The notes below the pieces were generated by a model. It was given only the letters and a program-made list of their open reading frames with translations. It did not search any database and was not told where the DNA came from. Below are positions 1 to 8,873 of a stretch of 64,000 bases of DNA, piece by piece (within the stretch, counting starts at the first letter, position 1; each line of letters starts with the position of its first letter). Where the stretch lies: the NCBI RefSeq assembly GCF_000214215.1, contig NC_015559.1, positions 496,001 to 560,000 on the forward strand, in the 5' to 3' direction. This DNA is from Marinomonas posidonica IVIA-Po-181 (lineage in GTDB: Bacteria > Pseudomonadota > Gammaproteobacteria > Pseudomonadales > Marinomonadaceae). The position numbers and the translations under genes were made by a program.

Positions 1-141
1 ACGCCGCCAATTAAGCACACACTTGAGCAAGCGCTTGAGTTTATCGAAGACGATGAGTTGGTAGAAGTAACACCAGAAAGCATTCGTATTCGTAAGAAGC
101 TACTAACGGAAAATGAGCGTAAGCGCGCTGGCCGTAAATAA
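1..141 (+). CDS. typA: GTP-binding protein TypA/BipA, 3' end only
   Basis: The window opens inside an ORF whose last 46 codons end in TAA at 139-141. The tail contains [20 protein letters not shown], close to the conserved C-terminus of the TypA/BipA ribosome-associated GTPases, which assist 50S assembly and stress adaptation. The GTPase and EF-G-like domains lie outside the window, so only the identity of the tail can be judged. A good intrinsic terminator follows about 60 bases downstream, so this is the end of its transcription unit. Confidence 0.85.
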   Translation, partial: TPPIKHTLEQALEFIEDDELVEVTPESIRIRKKLLTENERKRAGRK

Positions 142-198
142 GACATTGCTTAACTGAGCAGCAGCAAATAAGCCTATCATTAGGCTTAGGAGCGACAG

Positions 199-220
199 AA
201 GCGCCTTCGGGCGCTTTTGT
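199..220 (+). terminator. Rho-independent terminator after typA
   Basis: AAGCGCC-TTCG-GGCGCTTTT forms a GC-rich stem capped by a stable TTCG tetraloop and followed by a T-rich run (TTTTGTTTT). It ends the typA transcript and lies just upstream of the dtd ribosome binding site. Confidence 0.85.
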
Positions 221-253
221 TTTATCTGGCCTACGGAAAAAAGAGAGGATCAA

Positions 254-688
254 ATGAAAGTATTAGTGCAGCGTGCCTTAAATGCCAGTGTGACGGTGGA
301 GGGTGAGGTCGTTGGTGCCATTGACCATGGTCAGTTGGTCTTAGTGGGAATTGAAAAAGGCGATACTGAGGTGGATGTTCAGCGCCTTGCCGATAAGTTG
401 CTCAAATATCGGATGTTCAGTGATGACGACGGCAAGATGAATCTGAATGTTCAGCAAGCGAATGGTGGGGTTTTACTGGTGTCTCAGTTTACCTTAGCGG
501 CGGACACGAAAAAGGGGTTGCGTCCTGGGTTCTCAACTGCGGCCATTCCAGCGGAAGGCGAGCGCTTGTTTAATGAGTTCGTTGAAAAAGTGCGTGCACA
601 GCATAGCAAGGTTGAAACAGGTCGCTTTGGTGCTGACATGAAGGTGGCTTTGATTAATGATGGCCCAGTGACCTTTATGTTGGAGTAG
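254..688 (+). CDS. dtd: D-aminoacyl-tRNA deacylase Dtd
   Basis: The 144-residue protein has the length and both signature motifs of Dtd: SQFTL at residues 77-81 and the C-terminal Gly-Pro motif in INDGPVT (134-140). Dtd hydrolyses D-amino acids (and glycine mischarged on tRNA-Ala) from tRNA in the cytoplasm as a homodimer, which is a proofreading role. The ATG is preceded by AAGAGAGG at good spacing. It follows the typA terminator and converges with the tat genes on the other strand. Confidence 0.95.
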   Translation: MKVLVQRALNASVTVEGEVVGAIDHGQLVLVGIEKGDTEVDVQRLADKLLKYRMFSDDDGKMNLNVQQANGGVLLVSQFTLAADTKKGLRPGFSTAAIPAEGERLFNEFVEKVRAQHSKVETGRFGADMKVALINDGPVTFMLE

Positions 689-757
689 TAGAATGGGTTA
701 GACCATAGGACTACACTCTCTGAAACTGGATTATTCAGGCATGAGTCAGTCTAGAGG

Positions 758-1537
758 CTAAGCTTTCGGTTCGGTGACTTGGATATCTTCGTCAGTCTCG
801 TCACTTTCCTCATCCGCTTGTTTTACCGTACGTCCGGCTAATAAGCCGACTTCAAACAGCATCCACATGGGAATGGCCAATAAGGTCTGAGAAAAAATAT
901 CGGGCGGCGTAATCAGCATGCCGACGACAAAACACCCTAAGAAGATAAAAGGTCGTTTTTTTGATAGTTTGGCGACCGTGGTTACACCCGCTTTAATCAG
1001 CAGATACGTGGCAACCGGGATTTCGAAGGTTACACCAAAGGCAAAAAACAGCTTGAGAACAAAGTTAAGGTAATTATTGATGTCCGTCATGACCGTGACT
1101 TCCCCTGGGCCTACCGTGGTGAAAAAGCCGAAAATCAAAGGCAGAACGACGTAATAGGCAAAAAGTACACCCAGGTAGAACAATAAAATGCTGGAAATGA
1201 GTAGGGGGATAGCAATGGTTTTTTCGTTTTTATACAGGGCTGGGGCGATGAAAGACCAAGCTTGGAATAGGGTGTAAGGGACAGACAATAAGACCGCGAT
1301 GGCGAAGGTCAATTTTAGGGGCGCTAAAAAGGGCGAAGCGACTTCGGTCGCGATCAATGAACTGCCTTCAGGTAAGAGTAGTCTCAAGGGTTCTGAGACG
1401 ATAAGGTACAAATCATTAGCAAAATAATACAAGCCAACAAAAATCAGTAAAATCGCCAAAACCGACTTTAGGAGTCGATTTCTTAATTCAATTAGATGAG
1501 CTACTAAAGGTGCTTGTTGGGTTGAATCTGTACTCAT
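758..1537 (-). CDS. tatC: Sec-independent translocase subunit TatC
   Basis: This is the polytopic twin-arginine translocase receptor with six predicted membrane segments. It recognises RR signal peptides and works with TatA and TatB at the inner membrane. The start chosen (MSTDSTQ) puts the conserved N-terminal HLIELRNRL where it lies in E. coli TatC and gives 259 residues, close to the usual 258. An ATG 15 bases upstream at 1552 is also in frame, and neither start has a strong Shine-Dalgarno. Other visible family segments are VASPFLAPLKLTF, FIAPALYKNEK and ITPPDIFSQTLLAIP. The C-terminal tail is acidic. It is the last gene of tatABC. Confidence 0.95.
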   Translation of the reverse strand: MSTDSTQQAPLVAHLIELRNRLLKSVLAILLIFVGLYYFANDLYLIVSEPLRLLLPEGSSLIATEVASPFLAPLKLTFAIAVLLSVPYTLFQAWSFIAPALYKNEKTIAIPLLISSILLFYLGVLFAYYVVLPLIFGFFTTVGPGEVTVMTDINNYLNFVLKLFFAFGVTFEIPVATYLLIKAGVTTVAKLSKKRPFIFLGCFVVGMLITPPDIFSQTLLAIPMWMLFEVGLLAGRTVKQADEESDETDEDIQVTEPKA

Positions 1538-1572
1538 AAAAGGCTTGCCCATATATCGTGATCAGGAATCAA

Positions 1573-1971
1573 TTAATCGCTGCTTTTACTGTCTTGTTTT
1601 ACCGTTATGTCGGTATCAGGTTCTGCTTCAGGCGATTCCGTTATGTCAGTCGTAGCGACTTGCTCAGTGTGTTGTGTGGCTACCACAGGAACCGGTTCTG
1701 GTTCAGTTTGTGACACGGCAAGCGGGGTGATGGTATTTTGGATTGCTTGACCTTCTTGCAGCATACGCTTGTTGGTTTCGGCGATCTTTTGCTGCATTTC
1801 TTCGTTATCAAGCTGGGCATTAATTTCTCTTTGTACCGAGTTAATGCTACGGCGAATTTTACGGATCCAAAGACCAGCTGTCTTCGCAGCGTGAGGAAGG
1901 CGTTCCGGGCCTAAAATTAATAGGCCAACAACGAAGACAACTAACAGTTCCGAAAAGCCAATATCAAACAC
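1573..1971 (-). CDS. tatB: Sec-independent translocase subunit TatB
   Basis: MFDIGFSELL starts a single N-terminal membrane helix followed by the GPERLP hinge (residues 21-26) that marks TatB. An amphipathic helix follows and then a long acidic, Pro/Glu/Thr-rich tail to residue 132. TatB forms the substrate-binding complex with TatC. The gene starts 3 bases after the tatA stop, so the two are translationally close and cotranscribed. Confidence 0.95.
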   Translation of the reverse strand: MFDIGFSELLVVFVVGLLILGPERLPHAAKTAGLWIRKIRRSINSVQREINAQLDNEEMQQKIAETNKRMLQEGQAIQNTITPLAVSQTEPEPVPVVATQHTEQVATTDITESPEAEPDTDITVKQDSKSSD

Positions 1972-1974
1972 GGA

Positions 1975-2193
1975 TTATGCGCTCTTATCGTCTTTTTTGG
2001 CTTCGCCATCGATGACTTTTTGCTGAGCTGCTTTTTCAGCTTCGTCATCGCCTTCTTTATCGACCGCCTCTTTAAAGCCTTTTACCGCCCCACCGAGGTC
2101 AGAGCCTAGGTTTTTTAACTTTTTAGTGCCAAAAATTAGCACTAAGATGGCCAACACGATAAGAAGTTGCCAAATACTGATTCCACCTAACAT
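1975..2193 (-). CDS. tatA: Sec-independent translocase subunit TatA
   Basis: This short protein (72 residues) has an N-terminal membrane helix ([15 protein letters not shown]), the FGTKKLK hinge at 21-27 and an amphipathic helix, with a charged Lys/Glu/Asp-rich tail. TatA oligomerises to form the conducting element of the Tat system. The start has a clear AGGAG sequence. The gap to hisE upstream contains a long hairpin. Confidence 0.95.
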   Translation of the reverse strand: MLGGISIWQLLIVLAILVLIFGTKKLKNLGSDLGGAVKGFKEAVDKEGDDEAEKAAQQKVIDGEAKKDDKSA

Positions 2194-2213
2194 AACATTT
2201 CTCCTGCTTAGTT

Positions 2214-2274
2214 AGGAAAGTGCGAACAAGCCTTCTGTAAGACCCAAAGGGCGTGGGCTTGTTCGTACCTTCCT
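2214..2274 (-). other. Long imperfect hairpin between hisE and tatA
   Basis: The arms 2214-2232 and 2256-2274 pair at 17 of 19 positions around a 23-base loop; the inner ten pairs (CGAACAAGCC with GGCTTGTTCG) are perfect. On the transcribed strand it follows the hisE stop at once and no T-run follows it. It therefore looks more like an mRNA processing or stabilising element, or a partial attenuator, than a classical terminator. Confidence 0.6.
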
Positions 2275-2603
2275 CAGTTTCTGCTGGCTTTTTCGTCCAA
2301 GCCAGACAAATTAAATCGACGAGCTAACTCATCCAGTATAGCATCGGGACCCATGTCTAAATGAGATAACATGACTAAGGTATGGAACCAAAGGTCAGCC
2401 GTTTCATAAATAAGATCGGATTTATCACCTGAAGTGACCGCATCCTTCGCTGCAATAATTGTTTCAATGCTCTCTTCACCAACTTTTTCAAGGATCTTGT
2501 TTAATCCTTTAGCATGCAGGCTAGCGACATAAGAAGAATCGGCTGAAGCGTTTTTGCGTTGCTCTAGAGTGGCTGCTAACTCAGCCAAAACATCGGTTTT
2601 CAT
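2274..2603 (-). CDS. hisE: Phosphoribosyl-ATP pyrophosphatase HisE
   Basis: The 109-residue protein is a stand-alone HisE (MazG-like fold) that converts PR-ATP to PR-AMP in the second step of histidine synthesis. The metal-binding helices are visible in [14 protein letters not shown] (41-54) and the later ETADLWFH. In enterics HisE is fused to HisI; in Pseudomonas hisI and hisE lie together beside tatABC. Here hisE sits directly behind ubiB and no hisI is present, so the partner must be elsewhere. Confidence 0.92.
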   Translation of the reverse strand: MKTDVLAELAATLEQRKNASADSSYVASLHAKGLNKILEKVGEESIETIIAAKDAVTSGDKSDLIYETADLWFHTLVMLSHLDMGPDAILDELARRFNLSGLDEKASRN

Positions 2604-2619
2604 TATAGTCTCTCAAATG

Positions 2620-4263
2620 TTACGGTTTTAAGACAAGTAAATACAAGCCTAATATAAACAATCCAGCGCTGGTCAGGTCTGCGTGCTTGAGTTGCTCCAA
2701 CGTATTTGGCTCTGTTACTAACCAAGCTCCGGCTAGACTGAATGCCCCTAGTAGGCGGAATGGCCAGTTTCTGCGGCGCAGTTTCAGCTCTTGGCTAAGC
2801 TCTTTTATCTCATTGGTTTGCGCTTGCATGCGCTCTTCCTGATGAGACAGTTGTGTTAATGCTGTGAACACTAGGTTTGGAATCTGTGGTAAATGCCCCG
2901 CCCATTGTGGTGCCTGCTTGCGTACTTCTTCCATGACGCGTTTTGGTCCCATTTGTTCACGCATCCAGCGTTCTAGGAAAGGCTTTGCAGTGACCCATAG
3001 GTCAAGGTCTGGATAAAGTTGTCGACCTAAGCCTTCGATGTTGAGAAGGGTTTTCTCAAGCAACACCAATTGTGGTTGCACTTCCATGTTAAAGCGACGT
3101 GCTGTCTGGAATAAACCGATTAAGACTTGGCCAAAAGAGATGTCTTTTAATGGTTTAGCAAACATGGGTTCGCAGACACTGCGTATAGCGGATTCGAAAG
3201 CATGTACCGGTGTGCCCTTTGGTACCCAACCGCTCTCCACATGCAGTTCGGCGACGAGGCGATAATCCCGTTGGAAAAAGGCCAGTAAATTACGGGCAAG
3301 GTAGCTCTTATCTTCATCATCTAGACTGCCCATGATGGCACAATCTATGGCGATGTATTTGGGTTTGTCTGGGTTGCTTGGGTCAACAAAGATGTTGCCA
3401 GGGTGCATGTCGGCATGAAAAAAGCTGTGGGAGAAGACTTGAGTGAAGAAAATTTCTACACCTCGTTCTGCCAAGCATTTCATATTGACTTTGGCTTGGT
3501 TGAGTGCCGGAATGTCGGCTACGGGAATGCCTGAAATACGTTCCATCACCATCACATTACGGTGGCAATAATCCCAGTAGACTTGAGGAACATACAAGAG
3601 TTCAGAGTGAGTGAAGTTGCGTTGCAGTAAGCCAGTATTGGCGGCTTCTTTGGCTAAATCTAACTCATCTAAAATAGTGTATTCGTAGTCTGTCACCACT
3701 TCAATGGGGCGCAATCGACGACCGTCTTCACTGACGTTGGCAACAAAGTGAGCCAAGCTGTAAAGCAAGCTGATGTCTTTGCCAATGGTGTTTTCGATTT
3801 TAGGTCGAATGACTTTAACAACAACGTCTTCGCCACTGTGCAGTGTCGCAGTATGGACTTGTGCAATAGAAGCTGATGCGAGGGGGTTTTCTGAAAACTC
3901 AGCAAACAATTGCTCAATCGGCGCTTTTAAATCGCGCTCAATAATGGCTTTCGCGACCTTGCCCGAAAATGGCGGTACCTTATCTTGTAATTTGGCCAGT
4001 TCGTCGGCTAAGTCATCGTCTAGCAAGTCGCGGCGAGTTGATAGAATTTGCCCAAATTTTACAAAGATAGGACCAAGAGACTCCAGCGCCAGACGCAGTC
4101 GTTCCCCTCGATTTTTACTGGCCCGCTTTCGGCCAATGGCGCATAAAGCACCGAGTGTATAGCGTAGATACCAAGGTAGCAGAGTAAATGGAATAAAAAC
4201 ATCAAGGCGGAAACGCATCATGGTGTAAAGAATGCGTAGAAAACGAAATGCACTGGTGAACAT
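2620..4263 (-). CDS. ubiB: Ubiquinone biosynthesis ATPase/kinase-like UbiB
   Basis: This 547-residue protein is of the ABC1/ADCK/UbiB atypical kinase family and is needed for ubiquinone synthesis at the inner membrane. Visible motifs are KFGQ (69-72), the Ala-rich loop ASASIAQVH (129-137) that replaces the kinase P-loop, and [12 protein letters not shown] (from 283) with catalytic and metal-binding Asp/Asn. Two hydrophobic segments at the extreme C-terminus anchor it. It starts 2 bases after ubiE. The usual intervening gene ubiJ (SCP2-domain scaffold) is absent. Confidence 0.95.
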   Translation of the reverse strand: MFTSAFRFLRILYTMMRFRLDVFIPFTLLPWYLRYTLGALCAIGRKRASKNRGERLRLALESLGPIFVKFGQILSTRRDLLDDDLADELAKLQDKVPPFSGKVAKAIIERDLKAPIEQLFAEFSENPLASASIAQVHTATLHSGEDVVVKVIRPKIENTIGKDISLLYSLAHFVANVSEDGRRLRPIEVVTDYEYTILDELDLAKEAANTGLLQRNFTHSELLYVPQVYWDYCHRNVMVMERISGIPVADIPALNQAKVNMKCLAERGVEIFFTQVFSHSFFHADMHPGNIFVDPSNPDKPKYIAIDCAIMGSLDDEDKSYLARNLLAFFQRDYRLVAELHVESGWVPKGTPVHAFESAIRSVCEPMFAKPLKDISFGQVLIGLFQTARRFNMEVQPQLVLLEKTLLNIEGLGRQLYPDLDLWVTAKPFLERWMREQMGPKRVMEEVRKQAPQWAGHLPQIPNLVFTALTQLSHQEERMQAQTNEIKELSQELKLRRRNWPFRLLGAFSLAGAWLVTEPNTLEQLKHADLTSAGLFILGLYLLVLKP

Positions 4264-4265
4264 GG

Positions 4266-5021
4266 TTAGAATTTAAACCCTTTGTGAAGTGCGACAATAC
4301 CGCCGGTCAGGTTCTGGTAGCTACTACGTTCGAAACCAACCTCTTCCATCATGCTTTTGAGGGTTTCTTGATCAGGGTGCATGCGGATGGATTCCGCTAA
4401 ATAGCGATAACTGTCTGCGTCATTTGCAATTAACTTACCCATCGCAGGCAACAATCGGAATGAATACTGATCATAAATCTTTGATAACACTTCGGATTCG
4501 GGCTTGGAAAACTCTAATACTAATAGACGACCGCCGGGTTTCAGTACACGGTACATAGAAGCCAATGCTTTGGACTTGTCGGTGACGTTTCGCAAACCAA
4601 AAGCGATGGTGATGCAATCAAAGGTATTGTCAGGGAAAGGCAATTCTTCGGCATTGGCTTGCACAAATTTCACATTGCCAACCACGCCTTGGTTAGCCAA
4701 TTTGTCGCGACCTACTTTTAGCATGGAGTCGTTAATATCGGCGAGGATGACTTGCCCTTCACGGCCAACCAAACGTGAAAACTTCAAGGTTAGATCGCCC
4801 GTACCGCCGGCAATATCCAGCACTTTGTTGCCTGCACGAACACCCGATTGGCTAATGGTATGACGCTTCCAAAGACGATGAACGCCACCAGACATCAAGT
4901 CGTTCATGATGTCATATTTCGCTGCGACAGAGTGAAACACTTGTGCTACCGCTTGTACTTTTTCGTCGGCAGGAATTTCTTTAAAGCCAAAATGGGTGGT
5001 GTTTTTTTGGTCGTCTTGCAT
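4266..5021 (-). CDS. ubiE: Demethylmenaquinone/2-polyprenyl-6-methoxy-benzoquinol methylase UbiE
   Basis: This is a class I SAM methyltransferase that C-methylates the quinone ring in ubiquinone (and menaquinone) synthesis. SAM motif I is [13 protein letters not shown] (67-79 with this start). The N-terminal TTHFGF and the later [14 protein letters not shown] are typical of UbiE. The reading frame is open up to 5072, but the ATG at 5021 gives 251 residues, the same as E. coli UbiE, and has AGGA upstream at a slightly long spacing. It heads the ubiE-ubiB-hisE-tatABC run. Confidence 0.95.
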   Translation of the reverse strand: MQDDQKNTTHFGFKEIPADEKVQAVAQVFHSVAAKYDIMNDLMSGGVHRLWKRHTISQSGVRAGNKVLDIAGGTGDLTLKFSRLVGREGQVILADINDSMLKVGRDKLANQGVVGNVKFVQANAEELPFPDNTFDCITIAFGLRNVTDKSKALASMYRVLKPGGRLLVLEFSKPESEVLSKIYDQYSFRLLPAMGKLIANDADSYRYLAESIRMHPDQETLKSMMEEVGFERSSYQNLTGGIVALHKGFKF

Positions 5022-5142
5022 AAATGAATTCATCCTAACAAAATGCTGGCGAAGGAAAAAAGCGTCCAGCATGGCATTATCTGTATTTGTTAATGGGGTT
5101 ATTGTACCTGTCGTAGCCGAGAGCGGGTACTGCTTATTCAGT

Positions 5143-6678
5143 CTATTTTTCGGCCATCACGCGATTACGCCCAGAATCTTTCGCTTGATACAGCTGTTTA
5201 TCTGCCCGTTCAAATAAGCTTTCAGGTGTCTCTTGTGCTTTGTGCTGAGCAAGACCAATGGACACTGAAATCGATACCGGCTCGCCCTGCATATTGAACG
5301 GGGTTTTTTCAACGGTCTGACGAATGAGTTCGGCTTTCTCCATGGCTTTATCAAGAGGTGTGTTGGGAAAAACAACAACAAACTCTTCGCCACCATAGCG
5401 AAAAATCAGGTCTTCTTTTTGTAAAACGCTGCGAATTTGCTTTGGCACAATGCTAAGGACTTTGTCGCCGGCCAAATGCCCCCAGGTGTCGTTGACTTTT
5501 TTAAAGAAGTCGATATCGCATACAGCTAAACACAACGGCTTTTGGGTTTTTTGCATGATCTGGCAAAGGGGTAAGATGGCATCTTGATACGCAGTACGGT
5601 TTGGGATCTCAGTCAACGCATCGGTCATGGCTTGTGCTAATTTTTCTTGCAGCATAGTACGCAACGAGGCGGAATCTTTTTCCATGCGAGTGACTTTGTT
5701 TTTCAGGCTAGTAATGGACTGATTGGCGTCTTTTTCTTGCTCTTGCATACGTGAGCGATATTCAGACATGGTGTTGGAAATGCTCGATAAACGCTCGTTG
5801 ATTAAATTTTGCAAGCTTTCTAAGTCATTTGCACCTTGAACGGCTTGGCTGGTTTCTTCGACTTGCTTTTGTAATTTTGAATTAAAACCTTCACGACTTT
5901 CTGACAGGGACTTTTGTGACTGATAACTGCTGGTGACTGAAGCGTTAATACTCGCCAGTTGTTTGTTCAGTTCACTCAGGTATTTGGTCAGGCTTTCTTG
6001 GGTTTTGCCGATGGCAATCATCACCAAGGAAATGACTTCATCCAGCAAAGTCGGTAATTGTTCTAGATTACTGTTGCCTGTTAGGGCACTTTTTAATGTG
6101 CTCATTTCACCGTGATAACGTTTTGGCAGAGATAAATTATCCACCAACCCAGCTAAGGTGTGACTGATTTGCACCATGATTTCTTGATCGTTGGACTGAG
6201 CTTGATCCTTGTCTTTGCTGCGATTAAACAAGCGCTGGAATAGGGAGTTTTTCTCAGTCTGATGGCTTGAATCCGTTTGATTAAAGGTTTGTTGGCTCAA
6301 TTCTAAAAACAATTTAAGCAGATTTGGCCATTCGTAAGGTAATTGCCATTTGCTACGAATTTCGTATTCCAGTTGTTTTTTTAAAGGCGCAGGAAGAGGT
6401 TGGTTGGCATTTTTGCCTAATACGTCGATCAGGCTTTGTAAGGAGGTTCGAACCAGTTTGGCTCTTTCTTCCTGTGCTTTATCGCTGCTGAGTAATAACG
6501 GCTCAGCTTGATTGAGAAGTTTTTGTATTTCGTCAGCATTAACACCCTGGGTAATGCTTTGCCTAAGTTGGCGGACGACGGAATCAAGCTCGGGGTAATT
6601 TCCTTCAGCGAGCATGCTAGTTCTAGAAACGGCTTTGCGTAGAACTTCAATCAATTTATCGCTTGATGACTCCGTCAT
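5143..6678 (-). CDS. Diguanylate cyclase with coiled-coil N-terminal region (DgcP-like)
   Basis: The protein of 511 residues ends in a GGDEF domain with the active-site signature RYGGEEF (GGEEF at 429-433), so it should make c-di-GMP from GTP. The inhibitory I-site normally placed just before this is replaced by QKED, so product inhibition of the usual kind is not expected. There is no signal peptide or obvious membrane helix. The N-terminal half is helical, with Gln/Ser-rich stretches and a probable coiled coil around 230-350. The gene follows dsbA by 16 bases. A GGDEF gene behind dsbA also occurs in Pseudomonas (dgcP), which suggests orthology, but this protein is shorter. Confidence 0.85.
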   Translation of the reverse strand: MTESSSDKLIEVLRKAVSRTSMLAEGNYPELDSVVRQLRQSITQGVNADEIQKLLNQAEPLLLSSDKAQEERAKLVRTSLQSLIDVLGKNANQPLPAPLKKQLEYEIRSKWQLPYEWPNLLKLFLELSQQTFNQTDSSHQTEKNSLFQRLFNRSKDKDQAQSNDQEIMVQISHTLAGLVDNLSLPKRYHGEMSTLKSALTGNSNLEQLPTLLDEVISLVMIAIGKTQESLTKYLSELNKQLASINASVTSSYQSQKSLSESREGFNSKLQKQVEETSQAVQGANDLESLQNLINERLSSISNTMSEYRSRMQEQEKDANQSITSLKNKVTRMEKDSASLRTMLQEKLAQAMTDALTEIPNRTAYQDAILPLCQIMQKTQKPLCLAVCDIDFFKKVNDTWGHLAGDKVLSIVPKQIRSVLQKEDLIFRYGGEEFVVVFPNTPLDKAMEKAELIRQTVEKTPFNMQGEPVSISVSIGLAQHKAQETPESLFERADKQLYQAKDSGRNRVMAEK

Positions 6679-6694
6679 ACCACCTCAACTCATA

Positions 6695-7315
6695 TTAATT
6701 TTGACGTTCTTTTTCGATTAGAAAATCGACCACTTTAAAAATATTTTCATTGCCGTTGGCGGTTTGTGCAGACACTAGGTACTTACCATTGACAATCACA
6801 CCTGGTACACCACGAGCACCGTAAGCACGAATTTTAGCATCAGCTTGACTCAAACGACTGTTCACTGAGAAAGAATCGTACAGTTTGTGGAAGTCGTCTT
6901 CATTTACGCCATAATTCACAAAAAACTCGGCAAGAGCGTCCTCTGAGTTTAGACGACGATGCTCAACATGAATAGCATTAAACAAGTCTCCGCGAATTTT
7001 ATCTTCTACGCCAAGGATATCGGCAATGTAAAATGCTTTCGCATGGGCTAACCAACCACGTCCAAATACCGCCGGCTGATATTTAAAGTCGACGTCCGCT
7101 GGCACATCTTTTTTCCAAGCTTGAACAAGTGGTTCTAAGGCGTAGCAATGTGGACAACCATACCAAAAAATTTCAGTGACTTCGATTTTACTTGGGTCGC
7201 TGGTACGAACTGGTGTCTTGATGGTGGTATAACCATTGCCATCACTGTATTCCGCCGCTATGGCAGTCAGTGGCATAAGTAGAGAAAAGATCAGAGCTGT
7301 AAACAGCTTTTTCAT
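6695..7315 (-). CDS. dsbA: Periplasmic thiol:disulfide oxidoreductase DsbA
   Basis: The signal peptide MKKLFTALIFSLLMPLTAIA is followed by a thioredoxin-fold domain with the CPHC active site (C54, C57, within WYGCPHCYAL) and the cis-Pro loop GVPGVIVNGKY. It introduces disulfide bonds into exported proteins and is reoxidised by DsbB. Its length of 206 residues is normal. It is likely transcribed with the downstream cyclase gene and is divergent from engB. Confidence 0.95.
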   Translation of the reverse strand: MKKLFTALIFSLLMPLTAIAAEYSDGNGYTTIKTPVRTSDPSKIEVTEIFWYGCPHCYALEPLVQAWKKDVPADVDFKYQPAVFGRGWLAHAKAFYIADILGVEDKIRGDLFNAIHVEHRRLNSEDALAEFFVNYGVNEDDFHKLYDSFSVNSRLSQADAKIRAYGARGVPGVIVNGKYLVSAQTANGNENIFKVVDFLIEKERQN

Positions 7316-7355
7316 GGGAAGCTCCTAATGATAAAAGTGAAACTATAGTGACATC

Positions 7356-7470
7356 ATGCACTTAAAGATAAAAAACTTCGATCCTGTTTACAGGGGAAGG
7401 TTCTGCATTTCCGGTAAGTTTACATAAAATTTACATCAATAGGGGCGATTGGGTGAGCCAATCGCCTTTT
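7356..7470 (+). ncRNA. Candidate small RNA upstream of engB (Spot 42/ErsA position)
   Basis: The 246-base dsbA-engB gap holds a strong forward-strand terminator at 7444-7470 that no gene upstream on this strand needs, because dsbA runs the other way. A TATAGT box at 7344-7349 would start a transcript of about 115 bases ending there; its -35 region is weak. In several gammaproteobacteria a small RNA (Spot 42; ErsA in Pseudomonas) is encoded next to engB. I see no clear primary sequence match, so this is inference from position and structure. Confidence 0.35.
7444..7470 (+). terminator. Rho-independent terminator in the dsbA-engB gap
   Basis: GGCGATTGG-GTGAG-CCAATCGCC-TTTT is a perfect 9-bp stem with a 5-base loop followed by four Ts. 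The T-run is only on the forward strand, so it ends a forward transcript that begins inside this intergenic region, or it attenuates engB. Confidence 0.75.
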
Positions 7471-7561
7471 AAATGGCATCTTAGGCGGATTGCTGGCATT
7501 ATATACACCCTAAAACGCATCTGCGAATGCCAATCTCAATCGACTGACGAATATCAAATTT

Positions 7562-8206
7562 ATGACACCTTACGACTCCACGTTCCAATCGGCTTATTTC
7601 ATTAAAAGTGCGGAAAAACTGTCTCAATGCCCACTTGATCAAGGTGTTGAAGTGGCCTTTGCAGGGCGCTCCAATGCGGGTAAATCGACTGCATTGAATA
7701 CCTTAACGAACCAAAAGAAATTGGCTCGTACTTCAAAAACACCGGGTCGTACTCAGTTGATCAACTGCTTTGGTTTGAATCTTGATGATCGTCGCCTGAT
7801 TGACTTACCGGGTTACGGCTTCGCGAAAGTGCCGATCGAAATGAAAAAGGTTTGGCAGGCACACATGCAGGATTACCTGATGAATCGCCGTTCCTTAGCT
7901 GGCGTGGTATTGGTTATGGACATTCGTCATCCGCTTAAAGAATTCGACGAAATGATGTTGGATTGGGCGAAAGCCAATGGCATGAAAGTGCATGTGTTAT
8001 TAACCAAGTCTGACAAGTTAAAGCGTGGCCCGGCGAAGTCGACTATGTTGTCGATTCAGCGAGAGCTAAAGCAGCAAAACATCGACGGGTCGGTGCAAAC
8101 CTTCTCTGCCCTAAACGGTGACGGTGTGGATGACCTTCGCATCAAGTTGGCTGAATGGCTTGTGTTAGATAATCAAGACGAAATCCCAGTATCGCCAAAC
8201 GCGTAA
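7562..8206 (+). CDS. engB: Ribosome biogenesis GTPase EngB/YihA
   Basis: The 214-residue TRAFAC GTPase is involved in 50S subunit assembly. G1 is GRSNAGKST (35-43), G3 is DLPGYGF and G4 is TKSD. The stretch [20 protein letters not shown] is characteristic of EngB. It is divergent from dsbA and followed by an inverted repeat that may end its transcript. The start ATG has no strong Shine-Dalgarno, but it fits the family's N-terminus. Confidence 0.95.
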   Translation: MTPYDSTFQSAYFIKSAEKLSQCPLDQGVEVAFAGRSNAGKSTALNTLTNQKKLARTSKTPGRTQLINCFGLNLDDRRLIDLPGYGFAKVPIEMKKVWQAHMQDYLMNRRSLAGVVLVMDIRHPLKEFDEMMLDWAKANGMKVHVLLTKSDKLKRGPAKSTMLSIQRELKQQNIDGSVQTFSALNGDGVDDLRIKLAEWLVLDNQDEIPVSPNA

Positions 8207-8221
8207 TGTTGGCATTGTTAT

Positions 8222-8255
8222 ACCGTAATCAGATGCTCTATGATTTGATTACGGT
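8222..8255 (+). terminator. Inverted repeat after engB, possible terminator
   Basis: ACCGTAATCA (8222-8231) pairs perfectly with TGATTACGGT (8246-8255) across a 14-base loop. It lacks a good T-run, so it is a weak terminator candidate or an mRNA 3'-end structure. Confidence 0.4.
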
Positions 8256-8339
8256 GGCATGTTCCCTTTTAAAGTGATTTATCTTCCCTTCTTATAATAT
8301 CCATTGTCGCCACCACGATTTAAAAAGAGTATTGAGCCG

Positions 8340-8771
8340 ATGAAACAGGATATCGTACATATTGCTTTGGTGGTCCGTGACTATGATGAAGCCATTGATT
8401 TTTATGTGAATAAACTCAAGTTTGAATTAATTGAAGATACTTATCAGCCTGAACAGGATAAACGTTGGGTGGTGGTGTCGCCACCTGGTTCTAAAGGAAC
8501 GACTTTGTTATTGGCGAAAGCGTCTAAGCCTGAGCAATTGGACTTTATCGGTCACCAAGCGGGTGGTCGTGTATTTCTATTCTTAAACACAGATGACTTT
8601 TGGCGAGACTATCAGCGCATGCAGTCCGAGGGGGTTCATTTTGTCCGTGAGGCTGCAGAGCAAGAATATGGAACCGTCGCGGTGTTTGAAGACTTATACG
8701 GTAATTTATGGGATTTATTGCAACTTAAAGCGGATCATCCTATTTCCAGTCGACTAAAAGCGCTGATTTGA
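8340..8771 (+). CDS. VOC (glyoxalase/bleomycin-resistance fold) family protein
   Basis: A single VOC domain of about 120 residues begins with DIVHIALVVRDYDEAIDFYV, where the His is a usual metal ligand, and ends with FEDLYGNLWDLLQ, which carries the second metal-site region. Such proteins act on small substrates (lyases, dioxygenases, resistance proteins); the substrate cannot be told here. The frame is open from a TTG at 8304, but the ATG at 8340 starts at the domain edge and gives a normal 143 residues. The sequence resembles members often labelled extradiol dioxygenase or lactoylglutathione lyase-like. Confidence 0.8.
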   Translation: MKQDIVHIALVVRDYDEAIDFYVNKLKFELIEDTYQPEQDKRWVVVSPPGSKGTTLLLAKASKPEQLDFIGHQAGGRVFLFLNTDDFWRDYQRMQSEGVHFVREAAEQEYGTVAVFEDLYGNLWDLLQLKADHPISSRLKALI

Positions 8772-8873
8772 GCTGACTCATTATGGTTTAGAGGCTTGGT
8801 GTTTGATTTTTATTCGCTTCGTGACATCAGAATGGGTAACTTAAAGGAAACCCTTATTTGAGCTAGGTCAATC

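Noticed and set aside
3773..4162. Forward-strand open frame of 129 codons inside ubiB
   Set aside because: It is antisense to the conserved ATP-binding part of UbiB, has a Ser/Arg-rich composition without motifs, and has no initiation signals.
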